Source of the DNA: Deltaproteobacteria bacterium ADurb.Bin207
Lineage (GTDB): Bacteria > Myxococcota_A > Polyangia > Polyangiales > Polyangiaceae
Direction: 5' to 3'
Assembly: GCA_002070115.1 (NCBI GenBank)
Contig: MWCO01000015.1
Span: 31,310-95,309, forward strand
Length of the DNA: 64,000 bases
Shown here: positions 52,591-60,615 of the stretch, one piece after another
How the letters are laid out: every line of letters begins with the position of its first letter
Numbering within the stretch: the stretch's first letter is position 1
Notes under the pieces: generated by a model
The model's database searches: none
Told to the model about the DNA's origin: nothing
What the model saw: the letters and a program-made list of their open reading frames with translations, nothing else
Position numbers and translations under genes: made by a program

Positions 52591-53667
52591 ATGAAAGCGT
52601 CCTTATCCTGGCTTCGTAGCCTCATCCATGGTTTGGATGCCACGGACCAGCAGATCGTGCAAATTCTGTCGCTCGCGCAATGGGCTGTGAAAAAGTGCGA
52701 TCGAAGCCATGACGATACGGTCCTCGAGTTGGCGGATACGGCTCGAACCGATGTGCTTGGGCATATCGGATTGGCGCGTGAGATCGCGGCATTGTTTCGT
52801 CAACCTTTCGAACCACCGGTCGTCGATGCGCCCGTTCGCATAACTCACGGTACGATGCGGGTGCCGATCGAGGTCAAGGAAACGACGGCTTGTCTCGGAT
52901 TCGGGGCTTTGTTCGTCGACAATGTGCATGTCGAATCATCGCCGGATTGGTTATCTCATCGATTGAAAACGCTCGGCCATCGACCGGACAACAATGTGGT
53001 GGATATCACGAATCTGGTCATGCTCGAATACGGTCATCCCGTGGAGGCCATCGATTTCGATCGAATCGAAGGTTCCCTCGAGGTCCGGTTTGCGCGGTCC
53101 GGGGAGACGTTACAACTCGAAGACAAGCGTCTCCGACTGCATCCCGACGATCTCGTGATCGTCTCGAATGGCGGACCGATCGCGCTTGCGGGTATCGCTT
53201 TCTGTCCCTCGCTGCACATTGGCGCGAACACACGTCGTATCATGCTCAGCAGTGTGTGCGTGGACCTCACTTCTATGATGCGCACGATGCAGCGTCATGG
53301 ACTCCGTTCGGAGCATTCCCAACGACCATCGCGTGGTGGATATCGCGAGGACCTGATGGATCTATTGGCACAAGCCGGGTCACTAACAACCCATCTGGCG
53401 CGTGGCGAAGCGGTCACGGGTTCTGTCCATATTCGGCTAGCACCGGAGAATTTGTGGTATGGGAACGTTCGTCCGCCATCCGAAATCGGCTGGCAACAAG
53501 CGGTTCAGATTCTGGAACGTCTTGGATGCGAGGTTGTTCCCGTTCACGGCGCTGAGGGTTCTTTGCAGGTGCGGCTGCCTTGGTTTCGTCACGACCTGCA
53601 CAACGAGGAGGATATCGTCAAGGAATTGCGAAGGGTGAATCTGGTTTGGACGACCTGGAGTCGGTGA
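52591..53667 (+). CDS. Truncated PheT-like protein (phenylalanyl-tRNA synthetase beta-subunit paralogue)
   Basis: The 358-residue protein aligns by pattern with the first half of PheT: N-terminal 'SLSWLRSLIHGL', 'GHIGLAREIAALF', the B3/B4 domain ('SPDWLSHRLKTLGHRPDNNVVDITNLVMLEYGHPVEAIDFDRIEG', 'ALAGIAF') and a B5-like end ('LAPENLWYGN', 'ILERLGCEV', 'LPWFRHDLHNEEDIVKELRRVNL'). It lacks the EMAP tRNA-binding insert, the synthetase-like core and the anticodon-binding domain. The usual editing-site His of 'QPxHAFD' is Glu152 here, and the Glu expected near 220 is Ser. Neither phenylalanylation nor editing is therefore likely. Its TGA overlaps the next ATG by one base, arguing for a maintained gene and not a decaying one. 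Confidence 0.78.
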   Translation: MKASLSWLRSLIHGLDATDQQIVQILSLAQWAVKKCDRSHDDTVLELADTARTDVLGHIGLAREIAALFRQPFEPPVVDAPVRITHGTMRVPIEVKETTACLGFGALFVDNVHVESSPDWLSHRLKTLGHRPDNNVVDITNLVMLEYGHPVEAIDFDRIEGSLEVRFARSGETLQLEDKRLRLHPDDLVIVSNGGPIALAGIAFCPSLHIGANTRRIMLSSVCVDLTSMMRTMQRHGLRSEHSQRPSRGGYREDLMDLLAQAGSLTTHLARGEAVTGSVHIRLAPENLWYGNVRPPSEIGWQQAVQILERLGCEVVPVHGAEGSLQVRLPWFRHDLHNEEDIVKELRRVNLVWTTWSR

Positions 53668-54470
53668 TGGTTGGCAAAGATGGAACCAAAAAGACGGCGG
53701 ATGGTGAGCCAAAGGCACATCGCTTTGGTGCCGTGACCCATGAGTTCAGCACGTCGAAAAAAACCTCGCCTTGGCCCCGTCGAGCCATCGAGGTATCCGG
53801 TGTGAGTGGAGCGACGTTGGTTCCCGTGGGGCTGGTGGCGGTGGAAGGTACGCTTGGCATCGTGGTGGCGGTGGTAGGAGGCCTCATGGCTTTGGCGGCC
53901 TACGTATTGTCAGCCAGCAAACGACATCGGGGGCTCACTACGAAAGTCGTGCTGCACGAGTTGGGGATCGTATGTTCGCAGGGAAGGCAATCTCGCGAAC
54001 TCATGTGGAACGAAGTGGTGGATATCACTTACAAAACCGTTTCTATCCCAGGCGCGAAAGCAACGATTGCGCTGGTGTTCGAAACGGTTCATCCGCCGCC
54101 TTTTCTTCTCATGGTGGGAGGCCCTTACGGCGACGAACGAGCAACCGCTCTGTTGATCGAAAAACTCGGCAAAATATGGCTGGACGTGTGGTGTCGTCGC
54201 GCCAAAGTCCTTGCGGAGCTAGACGGCATCCAGGTGGGGAAAGCGTGGGTTCGTCATGGTTGCGTTGTCTTTGGACAACGACAGCTAGCGTGCTCATCGA
54301 TCACGGGTGTGCGTACCTTGGATGGAGTGGATCGTTTGCAGACGGACGATGGAGTCGAATCCGTGGAAACAAGGGGTTCGGCGATACCCTTTCCGTCGAC
54401 GGCGCGTCGAATCGTTGCCTTGGCATCGTTGCCGGCCGAGCCTCTCATGCTGCCTCTGCGGCGCCGATGA
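53667..54470 (+). CDS. Membrane protein with PH-like domains, unknown function
   Basis: Start ATG 53667 shares a base with the upstream stop (TGATG). The 267-residue protein has two adjacent hydrophobic segments at about residues 48-85 ('GATLVPVGLVAVEGTLGIVVAVVGGLMALAAYVL'). The soluble part follows, with 'LTTKVVLHELGIVCSQGRQSRELMWNEVVDITYKTV', resembling bacterial PH-like (DUF6585-type) domains that have a 'W.ei..' motif. A second similar unit follows ('KVLAELDGIQVGKAWVRHGCVVFGQRQLACSSITGVRTLDG'). It should sit in the inner membrane with its domains in the cytosol. It lies between the PheT-like and kinase genes and overlaps the latter by 4 bp. Confidence 0.72.
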   Translation: MVGKDGTKKTADGEPKAHRFGAVTHEFSTSKKTSPWPRRAIEVSGVSGATLVPVGLVAVEGTLGIVVAVVGGLMALAAYVLSASKRHRGLTTKVVLHELGIVCSQGRQSRELMWNEVVDITYKTVSIPGAKATIALVFETVHPPPFLLMVGGPYGDERATALLIEKLGKIWLDVWCRRAKVLAELDGIQVGKAWVRHGCVVFGQRQLACSSITGVRTLDGVDRLQTDDGVESVETRGSAIPFPSTARRIVALASLPAEPLMLPLRRR

Positions 54471-55402
54471 TGGATGGCGAACGGGCATTTTGGCACGATT
54501 GCAATCCGTTCACCCATCAATGGGGACCTGGTATACAATGCGTGATTGCAGGAATGATTCGACTCGAACCGGGAAGCATTGTAGCGAGTGCTTTTTCGAT
54601 TGTGCGGCTCATCGGCTCGGGGTCGATGGGTACGGTGTATGAAGCGCGAGTCATCGAAACGGGGGGACGCGTTGCGCTAAAATTCCCTCATCCCGCATTT
54701 GGCTCGAGCAAGTCGGCCCTCCAACGTTTCCATCGAGAAGCGCATGCCACGCTAGCGATCGACTCTCCCCATGTAGTTCGCACGTACGCGGTGGTGAAGC
54801 TCAAGCGTGGAATGCCGGTATTGGTCATGGAGTACGTGGACGGAACGGAGTTGGCCGACCTCATTGATCGGCATGAAGGTCCGATTCCCCTACCTTTGGT
54901 GTTGTTGTTGGTGAAACAGATTGCGATAGGGTTATCGGCGGCGCATGGCGCTGGGGTGATTCATCGAGATCTCAAACCAAGCAACGTGCTTGTGCGCAAC
55001 CTGCGAACCGCACCGGTGGCCAAGGTCTTTGATTTTGGTCTTTCGGTGATCTTATCGGAGGGGGGCAGTCGATTAACGTTCAGCGGTTCTTCTTTTGGAA
55101 CACCCCAATACATGGCTCCAGAGCAAATCCACGATACCAAGCATGTGGATGAGCGCGCCGACATCTATGCTCTTGGCGTGATGACGTACGAGTTACTCAC
55201 GGGGCGGTGGCCGTTTTCGGGGACTACGACACAAGAAATTTGGCATGACGCGCTCAACAGCCAGCCCATTGCGTTGCGATCGCGTCGTCCGGAGCTTTCC
55301 CAGGAGCTTTGCGACATCGTGATGAGAGCGATGGCACGATCGAAAGAAGATCGTTTCGCGACGGCTGACGAGTTTCGTGAAGCGTTGCTTCCGTTTTTCT
55401 GA
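54467..55402 (+). CDS. Soluble Ser/Thr protein kinase
   Basis: The ATG at 54467 overlaps the previous stop (ATGA). A later ATG at 54554 would start at 'MIRLEPGSIVASAFSIVRLIGSG' and is a real alternative. The kinase domain is complete: 'LIGSGSMGTVYEA', 'RVALKF', 'VIHRDLKPSN', 'VFDFGLSV', 'GTPQYMAPEQI', 'DIYALGVMTYELLTG'. Unlike the other two kinases in the window it ends with the kinase fold and has no membrane helix or extra domain. It may work with the membrane protein encoded just upstream. Substrate unknown. The next gene starts 23 bp downstream. Confidence 0.88.
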   Translation: MMDGERAFWHDCNPFTHQWGPGIQCVIAGMIRLEPGSIVASAFSIVRLIGSGSMGTVYEARVIETGGRVALKFPHPAFGSSKSALQRFHREAHATLAIDSPHVVRTYAVVKLKRGMPVLVMEYVDGTELADLIDRHEGPIPLPLVLLLVKQIAIGLSAAHGAGVIHRDLKPSNVLVRNLRTAPVAKVFDFGLSVILSEGGSRLTFSGSSFGTPQYMAPEQIHDTKHVDERADIYALGVMTYELLTGRWPFSGTTTQEIWHDALNSQPIALRSRRPELSQELCDIVMRAMARSKEDRFATADEFREALLPFF

Positions 55403-55425
55403 ACCTCGGTCCGGGGATCAGGGTG

Positions 55426-56223
55426 ATGAGTACGACGAACGGGAATCCCCAAAAAAGCACCAATACGGCTTCCTCCGAAGACGAAGACAAGCAAGCTCGA
55501 ATTGCGCTGCAGCGCATCATTACGATGAGTTTACTTGCAGGGTTATGCCCAGCGATTCCGATTCCATTCCTGGATGACATGGCGCTTCGATTCATCCGAA
55601 AGCGCGCCTTACGTTCGGAGTTCGAGCGTCAGGGGTTACGGCCTGGGCGTGCTCAACTCGATGTATTTTTGCAAGAACGATCGAGGCTGCTTGGTTGCCT
55701 TTCGTCGATCTTGATCTACCCGATCAAAAAACTCTTTCGGAAGGTGTCGTTCGTTCTTGCGGTCAAGGATTGTGTGGACGCGGCCTCATGGACCTTTCAC
55801 ACGCTGTGGATGGTTCGTCATGCGATGGTGAAGGGACTATTTTCAAACGCGGATCTCGGCGTAGAGGTGGATGCGCTACGAGGATTACGCCTCGCGGTGG
55901 ATGCCGCATCACAACAGGTGGACACCCGGCCCTTCCACCAGATGTGGAAGAGGGCGCTGGGAGCAAGCCGAGCGTGGATACGTCAAGGTGGCAGGGCATT
56001 GGGCAAGATGATTCGTTTCAAAGGAGGCAGGTCGACCGCTCCAGAAACGGTGGAGCGGGCTGTGCAAGACGTGGAACCTTTGGATATTGGCGAGGTGGAT
56101 GAAGTGGCGAACCGACTGGGGGAACAGATGTGGGCGGAGCGAGGATATCTCCGAGCCGTCGAACGCGCTTTCGAAACCCATTGGGCCCGGTATCGTGCGG
56201 CTTCGGCCTCACCAACGAGCTAA
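55426..56223 (+). CDS. Conserved-looking protein of unknown function
   Basis: About 265 residues, starting at ATG 55426 (GTG 55423 is adjacent). The N-terminus is polar. A hydrophobic segment with a Pro-rich motif, 'MSLLAGLCPAIPIPFLDDMALRFIRKRALRSEFERQG', looks membrane-inserting or membrane-apposed. A second region 'LLGCLSSILIYPIKKLFRKVSFVLAVKDCVDAASWTFHTLWMVRHAM' is hydrophobic and basic. The C-terminal third is helical and charged. I cannot name a family with confidence; EcsC- or DUF697-like membrane proteins come to mind. It closes the run that starts with prfC, so it may work with the kinase. Confidence 0.65.
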   Translation: MSTTNGNPQKSTNTASSEDEDKQARIALQRIITMSLLAGLCPAIPIPFLDDMALRFIRKRALRSEFERQGLRPGRAQLDVFLQERSRLLGCLSSILIYPIKKLFRKVSFVLAVKDCVDAASWTFHTLWMVRHAMVKGLFSNADLGVEVDALRGLRLAVDAASQQVDTRPFHQMWKRALGASRAWIRQGGRALGKMIRFKGGRSTAPETVERAVQDVEPLDIGEVDEVANRLGEQMWAERGYLRAVERAFETHWARYRAASASPTS

Positions 56224-56319
56224 GGAATCCATCCGTCGAAACGATGCCTGGTGCGGATGCTTATTTGCAATGAGCGTCAAATCAGCGACGACTTTTCCTT
56301 CCCCGGCATCCATCTTTTC

Positions 56320-57057
56320 ATGGCTCACGTTGCGTTTTCTCGACTTATTGGCGTTATCGTCGTGGCGGGATTGACGAGTTGCAGAACATCGGAAACCATC
56401 AGCGAATCGTCGGAGCGAGCCCCATCGCCCCGAATCAGCGACTCGCCAGATGCATCGGATTCGGCACAAGCTCCGCCGCGCCACGCGCCCCCGGTCGTGA
56501 CAGGCAAGGCCGAGCTTGGCAAACCAGCGCCCCTATTTTCTCTTCTCGACGAAGCAGGGAAAACGGTATCCCTTACTGATTATCGCGGGAAAATCGTGGT
56601 ACTCGAATGGTTCAATCCATTCTGTCCCTTCGTCAAGGCTTCCCATGAGCGAGGGAGTATGAAGCCGGCGATTGAGAAAGCGGAACGTCAGGGGGCGGTA
56701 TGGCTTGCGGTCAATTCCGCGGGACCGGGAAAGCAGGGGCATGAAGCCGTAGCGAATGCAGCGGCAAAGAAACAGTGGAACATGAACTATCCGGTGTTGA
56801 TGGACGCGACGGGCGAGGTGGGACGAGCGTATGGTGCCCAACGCACGCCTCATATGTTCGTCATCGATTCAGCGGGGATACTCGTATACATGGGGGCCAT
56901 CGACAATTCGCCGGATGGGGATCGAGGTTCTCCCAAAGACGGGGTGCTGGTTTCCCATGTCGAAGAGGCGCTCGAGGACATTGCCATGAAGCGGGCGGTG
57001 CGGACGGCATCGACGGAAGCGTACGGCTGCACGGTGAAGTATGGGGGAGATCGATAG
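56320..57057 (+). CDS. Redoxin (thioredoxin-fold) lipoprotein
   Basis: ATG 56320 starts a signal peptide with lipobox-like 'GLTSC'. A Ser/Pro-rich linker leads to an AhpC/TSA-type fold: 'LGKPAPLFSLLDEAGKTVSLTDYRGKIVVLEWFNPFCPFVKASHE', with a single active-site Cys in F-C-P-F and no CxxC. Then come 'YPVLMDATGEVGRAYGAQRTPHMFVIDSAGILVYMGAIDN' and a C-terminal 'YGCTVKY'. This subgroup is widespread in Myxococcota and related phyla. A peroxiredoxin-like or thiol-disulfide role in the envelope is likely; the late Cys could resolve the first. The frame is open upstream, but the signal peptide decides the start. Confidence 0.86.
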   Translation: MAHVAFSRLIGVIVVAGLTSCRTSETISESSERAPSPRISDSPDASDSAQAPPRHAPPVVTGKAELGKPAPLFSLLDEAGKTVSLTDYRGKIVVLEWFNPFCPFVKASHERGSMKPAIEKAERQGAVWLAVNSAGPGKQGHEAVANAAAKKQWNMNYPVLMDATGEVGRAYGAQRTPHMFVIDSAGILVYMGAIDNSPDGDRGSPKDGVLVSHVEEALEDIAMKRAVRTASTEAYGCTVKYGGDR

Positions 57058-57139
57058 CGGCGCGTTGTTTTTTAGGTCAATCGACGTTGTGATCCATAAG
57101 ATGCTTGCTTCGGGGGCGCATCGTTGCCAAACGGGGGGG

Positions 57140-57697
57140 GTGACGAAAACGTGTCGAATTGGCCAGATCTTATTGGGAGTGGTTCCCATCCTATGGGTTA
57201 GCTCGGTGGCTCGTGCGCAACCAGAACCGCCGCCGCAGCACATTCCCACCGATGTTCATCCGCCTTCGCCCGTGCGCTGGAAGTTGGTGATGGGGGGGCT
57301 TGCCACGACGGCGGGGTTTTATGCGGTTGCGCAACCGTTTTCGTATGCGTGGCCGGACTCTCCAGGGTCGCGGGATTTGCGAATACCGGTGGCCGGACCT
57401 TGGATTTCGGTGACGAACATCCGTTGTCGGGACACGGACCCGGATTGCAGTGGATTTTTGCTGTGGATGCGCGGCATTTTTACGGTGCTCGACGGGCTTG
57501 GCCAAGCGGGGGGATTATTGATTTCCCTCGAGGGCGCCCTGCTGGAAACCGCGGAGCCAAGCGTCGATCCATCGCCGAAACCACGGCAAGAGCCGAGCCC
57601 GAAAGATGAGCCACCGCCACGGAACCTATTCATCGGCCCCACTCCCATGGGGGTGGGTGATCGCGGTCTTGGAATCAGTGTATCCGGTGCGTTCTGA
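57140..57697 (+). CDS. Secreted or membrane protein of unknown function
   Basis: GTG 57140 begins a clear signal peptide ending 'SSVARAQ'; a run of G just before it could act as ribosome-binding site. An ATG at 57101 is possible but adds polar residues. The mature part (about 160 residues) has a hydrophobic segment ('LVMGGLATTAGFYAVAQPF'), a domain with two Cys ('IRCRDTDPDCSGF') and an amphipathic region ('MRGIFTVLDGLGQAGGLLISLEGALLE'). A Pro/Lys-rich stretch precedes the last residues 'IGPTPMGVGDRGLGISVSGAF', which resemble a final beta strand ending in Phe, as in outer-membrane proteins. Function unknown. Confidence 0.65.
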   Translation: MTKTCRIGQILLGVVPILWVSSVARAQPEPPPQHIPTDVHPPSPVRWKLVMGGLATTAGFYAVAQPFSYAWPDSPGSRDLRIPVAGPWISVTNIRCRDTDPDCSGFLLWMRGIFTVLDGLGQAGGLLISLEGALLETAEPSVDPSPKPRQEPSPKDEPPPRNLFIGPTPMGVGDRGLGISVSGAF

Positions 57698-57721
57698 GCA
57701 GCACATACCGCTCGTGGGTTC

Positions 57722-58672
57722 TCATGGATCGGCTACGGAAAGGGCCAACGCCGCGTAACCGACAACTCTATCGCGTCCTTCCCTATAGACGTCGCCGCTA
57801 TTTTTGACGGACAGTCGATGCACCAATCCTGTGGAACCGAAGTTGCGGGCATACGCCCAGGCCGTCATGATCGGAGCAATTCCGCATGGTCCTCGTCGTT
57901 CGTCATGTTTGAGAAAGACGGTTTCGATATCGTTACGTTCGAGTTCGGAAACGATCGCTTCATCGATCGTTCGAGCTTCGTCATAGGAATAGAAGTGAGA
58001 TAGATCCGACGACGCGATGAGCAGCGCGTGTGGATCGTGGCCGATGACTTGAAACAGCAGTTTTCCAAGGCCTTCGAGACGATCCCTTGGCATCATGGGG
58101 ACGATGAGAGGCACGAGTTGCGCCCCGGGAAAGGCAACTTTGACGAACGGGACGTGAACATCGAGAGCATGCTCGGGTCGAAACAGCGCGTCATCGTATT
58201 GTACCAAATCGCCTTTGGCAACGAGCGCATCGACGATCGATTTCGCAATGGGCACGGTTCCCAACGGTGTGTCGTAAGCATCTGCGGAAAGGGTGCAAAC
58301 GAAAGGGCGCCGTCCATGATGACTTGGCGACAATACCACGACGGTACGAACGGATTGGGGTTGGGCGGCGGCATAAGCCATGCCGGCGATCGAGCCAGAG
58401 TAAACATATCCGGCGTGAGGCGCGACGAGGGCGACGATACGGCGGGCGGGTCCCAAGGCGGGAGACGATTTTCCTTCCGCGAGGAACGACTCCACGGAGG
58501 AGCGCAGTTCACGGGGGTTCTGTGGATAGAATCGACCGGCGACGGTGGGTCCGAAGGTGGTGGTAGGCGAATGAGTCATGGCGGCATCGGGGCTGGGTTG
58601 TTGTCGAGAAGAATTCCGTGAACATCCAGAGCATAGAATCGGCAGGGTGATAAGAAAGCTTCGGCGATGCAT
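57722..58672 (-). CDS. MEMO-family (AmmeMemoRadiSam system protein B) lipoprotein
   Basis: From ATG 58672 the N-terminus 'MHRRSFLITLPILCSGC' is a lipoprotein signal with a twin-arginine-like RRSFL. The rest (about 270 residues) is a MEMO domain: 'PTVAGRFYPQNPRELRSSVESFL', 'ALVAPHAGYVYSGSIAGMAYA', 'VVLSPSHHGR', 'EHALDVHVPFV', 'LIASSDLSHFYSYDEAR', 'GPCGIAPIMTAWAYA' and 'VVGYAALAL'. The metal-site His residues and the family Cys in 'GPCGI' are present. MEMO proteins relate to extradiol dioxygenases and usually occur in the cytosol with AMMECR1 and radical-SAM partners. Neither partner gene is adjacent here. Secretion as a lipoprotein is the odd point. Confidence 0.87.
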   Translation of the reverse strand: MHRRSFLITLPILCSGCSRNSSRQQPSPDAAMTHSPTTTFGPTVAGRFYPQNPRELRSSVESFLAEGKSSPALGPARRIVALVAPHAGYVYSGSIAGMAYAAAQPQSVRTVVVLSPSHHGRRPFVCTLSADAYDTPLGTVPIAKSIVDALVAKGDLVQYDDALFRPEHALDVHVPFVKVAFPGAQLVPLIVPMMPRDRLEGLGKLLFQVIGHDPHALLIASSDLSHFYSYDEARTIDEAIVSELERNDIETVFLKHDERRGPCGIAPIMTAWAYARNFGSTGLVHRLSVKNSGDVYREGRDRVVGYAALALSVADP

Positions 58673-58744
58673 GCGTACGGCAGTGAGCAAAGCGCAAGCG
58701 CGGTGAGGATTCAAGAGATGGGGCAACTTGGCATGTGGAGTTGG

Positions 58745-60385
58745 TTACGGTCGTAGCGCGGTATCCGTTTCCATGGCTTCATTGAGCACGGATAGAAAAG
58801 CCCAGACCACTTCGGGATCGAATTGTTCGCCGGCGCATCGGCTCAATTCGTCGGCGGCTTGTCGAATGGTCCTCGCTTTTCGGTAGGGTCGGTCGGTCGT
58901 TATGGCATCGAACGCATCGACAACGGCAATGATTCGACCGAAAAGGGGGATATTTTCCCCTGATAATCCGAAGGGATAGCCACGACCGTTCCAGGCTTCC
59001 TGATGATACAAGATACCATCGAGCACTTCTTTGGGAAGGTCGACGGGGCTCACGATTCCCACGCCGAGTTGGGGATGTTCTTTCATCAACCGCCATTCTT
59101 CTTCGCACAGGGGGCCTTGTTTGAGCAACACCCGGTCGGGGATGCCGATTTTGCCAATATCGTGCAGCAGGGCGCTTTGTTCGAGCAGCATGAGTTGTTC
59201 ATTGGGAAGTCCGAGACAATGGCCGACAGCGATCGCGAAGTGGGAAACGCGCTGCACGTGGGAGCTGGTTCCCACGTCCCGCGCCTCGACCGCGTTCGCG
59301 AGAGCGCGCAAAATATCGCGTTGTTGTCGCAACAATTTCGCGGCTTCGATTGCGGTGCCGGCGCGATCCGCGACAAGCTGAACCAACCGTTTTTCTTCTT
59401 CATCGAATACGCCAATGAGCAGTCGGTTCTCGAGGTATACAACCCCAAGAGTCGAGTCTCTGCCTCGAATCGGAACACATAGAATGGATGTCAGTCCCAA
59501 CCGAATCACGCTGCCATCGCTGCCTCCAAATGCGTCCACCTCGGCAACGTTATCGGAAAGAATGACCTCCCCGGTTTCGGCTGCTGCGCGAATGATTCTT
59601 TTGCTGACGAAACGGTCTTCGGATTCCGGAAGATAGCGGCCCTTTCGGTCCAATCCCACACGCTGTTCGAGCTGGCCCGTCGGTCCTCGAATAAAAAGGA
59701 ATCCTTGTTCCGCACGAGTTAGCTGCACGATGCGGGAAAGGGCGCGATCGAATACTTCATCGAGATCGAAAAGATTTCCGAAATCTTCGCTGAGTTTTTG
59801 CGCTTCGAGCATTCGCGTATGGGCGCGGGCGTTGGTCACCGCCAAAGCAGCCACCGCGGCTACGGACTCGAGAAATGCGAGGTAAGCAGGCAGGCCATCG
59901 CCGCCGATCTGAATATGCTTGGTGGCGCTGTCGAGACAAAGCACACCGAGAAATCGGCTTCGGTCGAGCAAGGGCAACCCAACGACGGTCCCCAAGTTCC
60001 AAAAGGAGCTATCGCCTTCACTCGCTTTTCGTGAGCATGGGATGACGGGACGGCGTGTGGCCTTTACCTCTTCGAACAAGGCCCGTGTTGCATCTTGATC
60101 GGTAGGGGAATACGCACCGCTGTCTTTGTTGTCGCAAGAGACCACGGCTTCATAGCCTCCCGCCCCTTCATCGAGCAGCAGCACGCCTCTTTCCATTTTC
60201 AGCACGCTCAGCACTTCTCGCACGACGAGCGGCAGCAATTCTTGTAACTCGTGGGTATCGGTCAGACGTCGAGTCAGCCGAACAAGGGCATGAAAACGCC
60301 CTTCGGCAGAGTTATCCTCTCCGCAACCGCTATGCGCATTGGAGTCGCCGCACGGTTGCATGGGACGACTCTCAGGCTCTTTCAC
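58745..60385 (-). CDS. GAF-GAF-HD-GYP protein, putative cyclic-di-GMP phosphodiesterase
   Basis: GTG 60385 has AAGGAG six bases upstream. Two GAF domains (about residues 40-185 and 210-350: 'MERGVLLLDEGAGGYEAVVS', 'AEQGFLFIRGPTGQLEQRVGL', 'LCVPIRGRDSTLGVVYLEN') precede an HD-GYP domain. That domain has 'VQRVSHFAIAVG', 'ALLHDIGKIGIPDRVLLK', 'MKEHPQLGVGIV', 'LYHQEAWNGRGYPFGL' and 'IAVVDAFDAITTDRPYR'. The metal-binding HD pair and the GYP motif are intact. It should degrade cyclic di-GMP (or cGAMP) in response to a small molecule or redox signal bound by the GAF domains. No membrane segment is seen. It is divergent from the unknown gene at 60616. Confidence 0.9.
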   Translation of the reverse strand: MKEPESRPMQPCGDSNAHSGCGEDNSAEGRFHALVRLTRRLTDTHELQELLPLVVREVLSVLKMERGVLLLDEGAGGYEAVVSCDNKDSGAYSPTDQDATRALFEEVKATRRPVIPCSRKASEGDSSFWNLGTVVGLPLLDRSRFLGVLCLDSATKHIQIGGDGLPAYLAFLESVAAVAALAVTNARAHTRMLEAQKLSEDFGNLFDLDEVFDRALSRIVQLTRAEQGFLFIRGPTGQLEQRVGLDRKGRYLPESEDRFVSKRIIRAAAETGEVILSDNVAEVDAFGGSDGSVIRLGLTSILCVPIRGRDSTLGVVYLENRLLIGVFDEEEKRLVQLVADRAGTAIEAAKLLRQQRDILRALANAVEARDVGTSSHVQRVSHFAIAVGHCLGLPNEQLMLLEQSALLHDIGKIGIPDRVLLKQGPLCEEEWRLMKEHPQLGVGIVSPVDLPKEVLDGILYHQEAWNGRGYPFGLSGENIPLFGRIIAVVDAFDAITTDRPYRKARTIRQAADELSRCAGEQFDPEVVWAFLSVLNEAMETDTALRP

Positions 60386-60420
60386 ACCAGTCTCCTTTTC
60401 GCAAAACCAGGCGGTTCACA

Positions 60421-60443
60421 TCGTGCGGTATTCTATCGCACGA
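60421..60443. promoter_or_regulatory. 7-bp inverted repeat between divergent genes
   Basis: TCGTGCG at 60421-60427 and CGCACGA at 60437-60443 are perfect inverted repeats, nine bases apart. They lie about 40 bp upstream of the HD-GYP gene start. A dimeric-regulator site is possible. Confidence 0.3.
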
Positions 60444-60615
60444 CGATTGCAGGTCGAAGGGTGGAATTCGGCAAGCGCGCGGGAATGTATTGTTTCGGCA
60501 TTCGCATCGAAAAACACACTCACTGGCCCCTGGATTCCGGCTAGGGTAAGCTAGAGCAACCGAGAGTGCTCGACCGAAAGGCACTTGCCGACGGCGCTCA
60601 CGCAGCGAATCACCC

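Noticed and set aside
53771..54466. N-terminal extension of the Ser/Thr kinase over the membrane-protein gene
   Set aside because: The frame is open, but it lies out of frame across the upstream gene, which has clear membrane segments and coupled start and stop codons.
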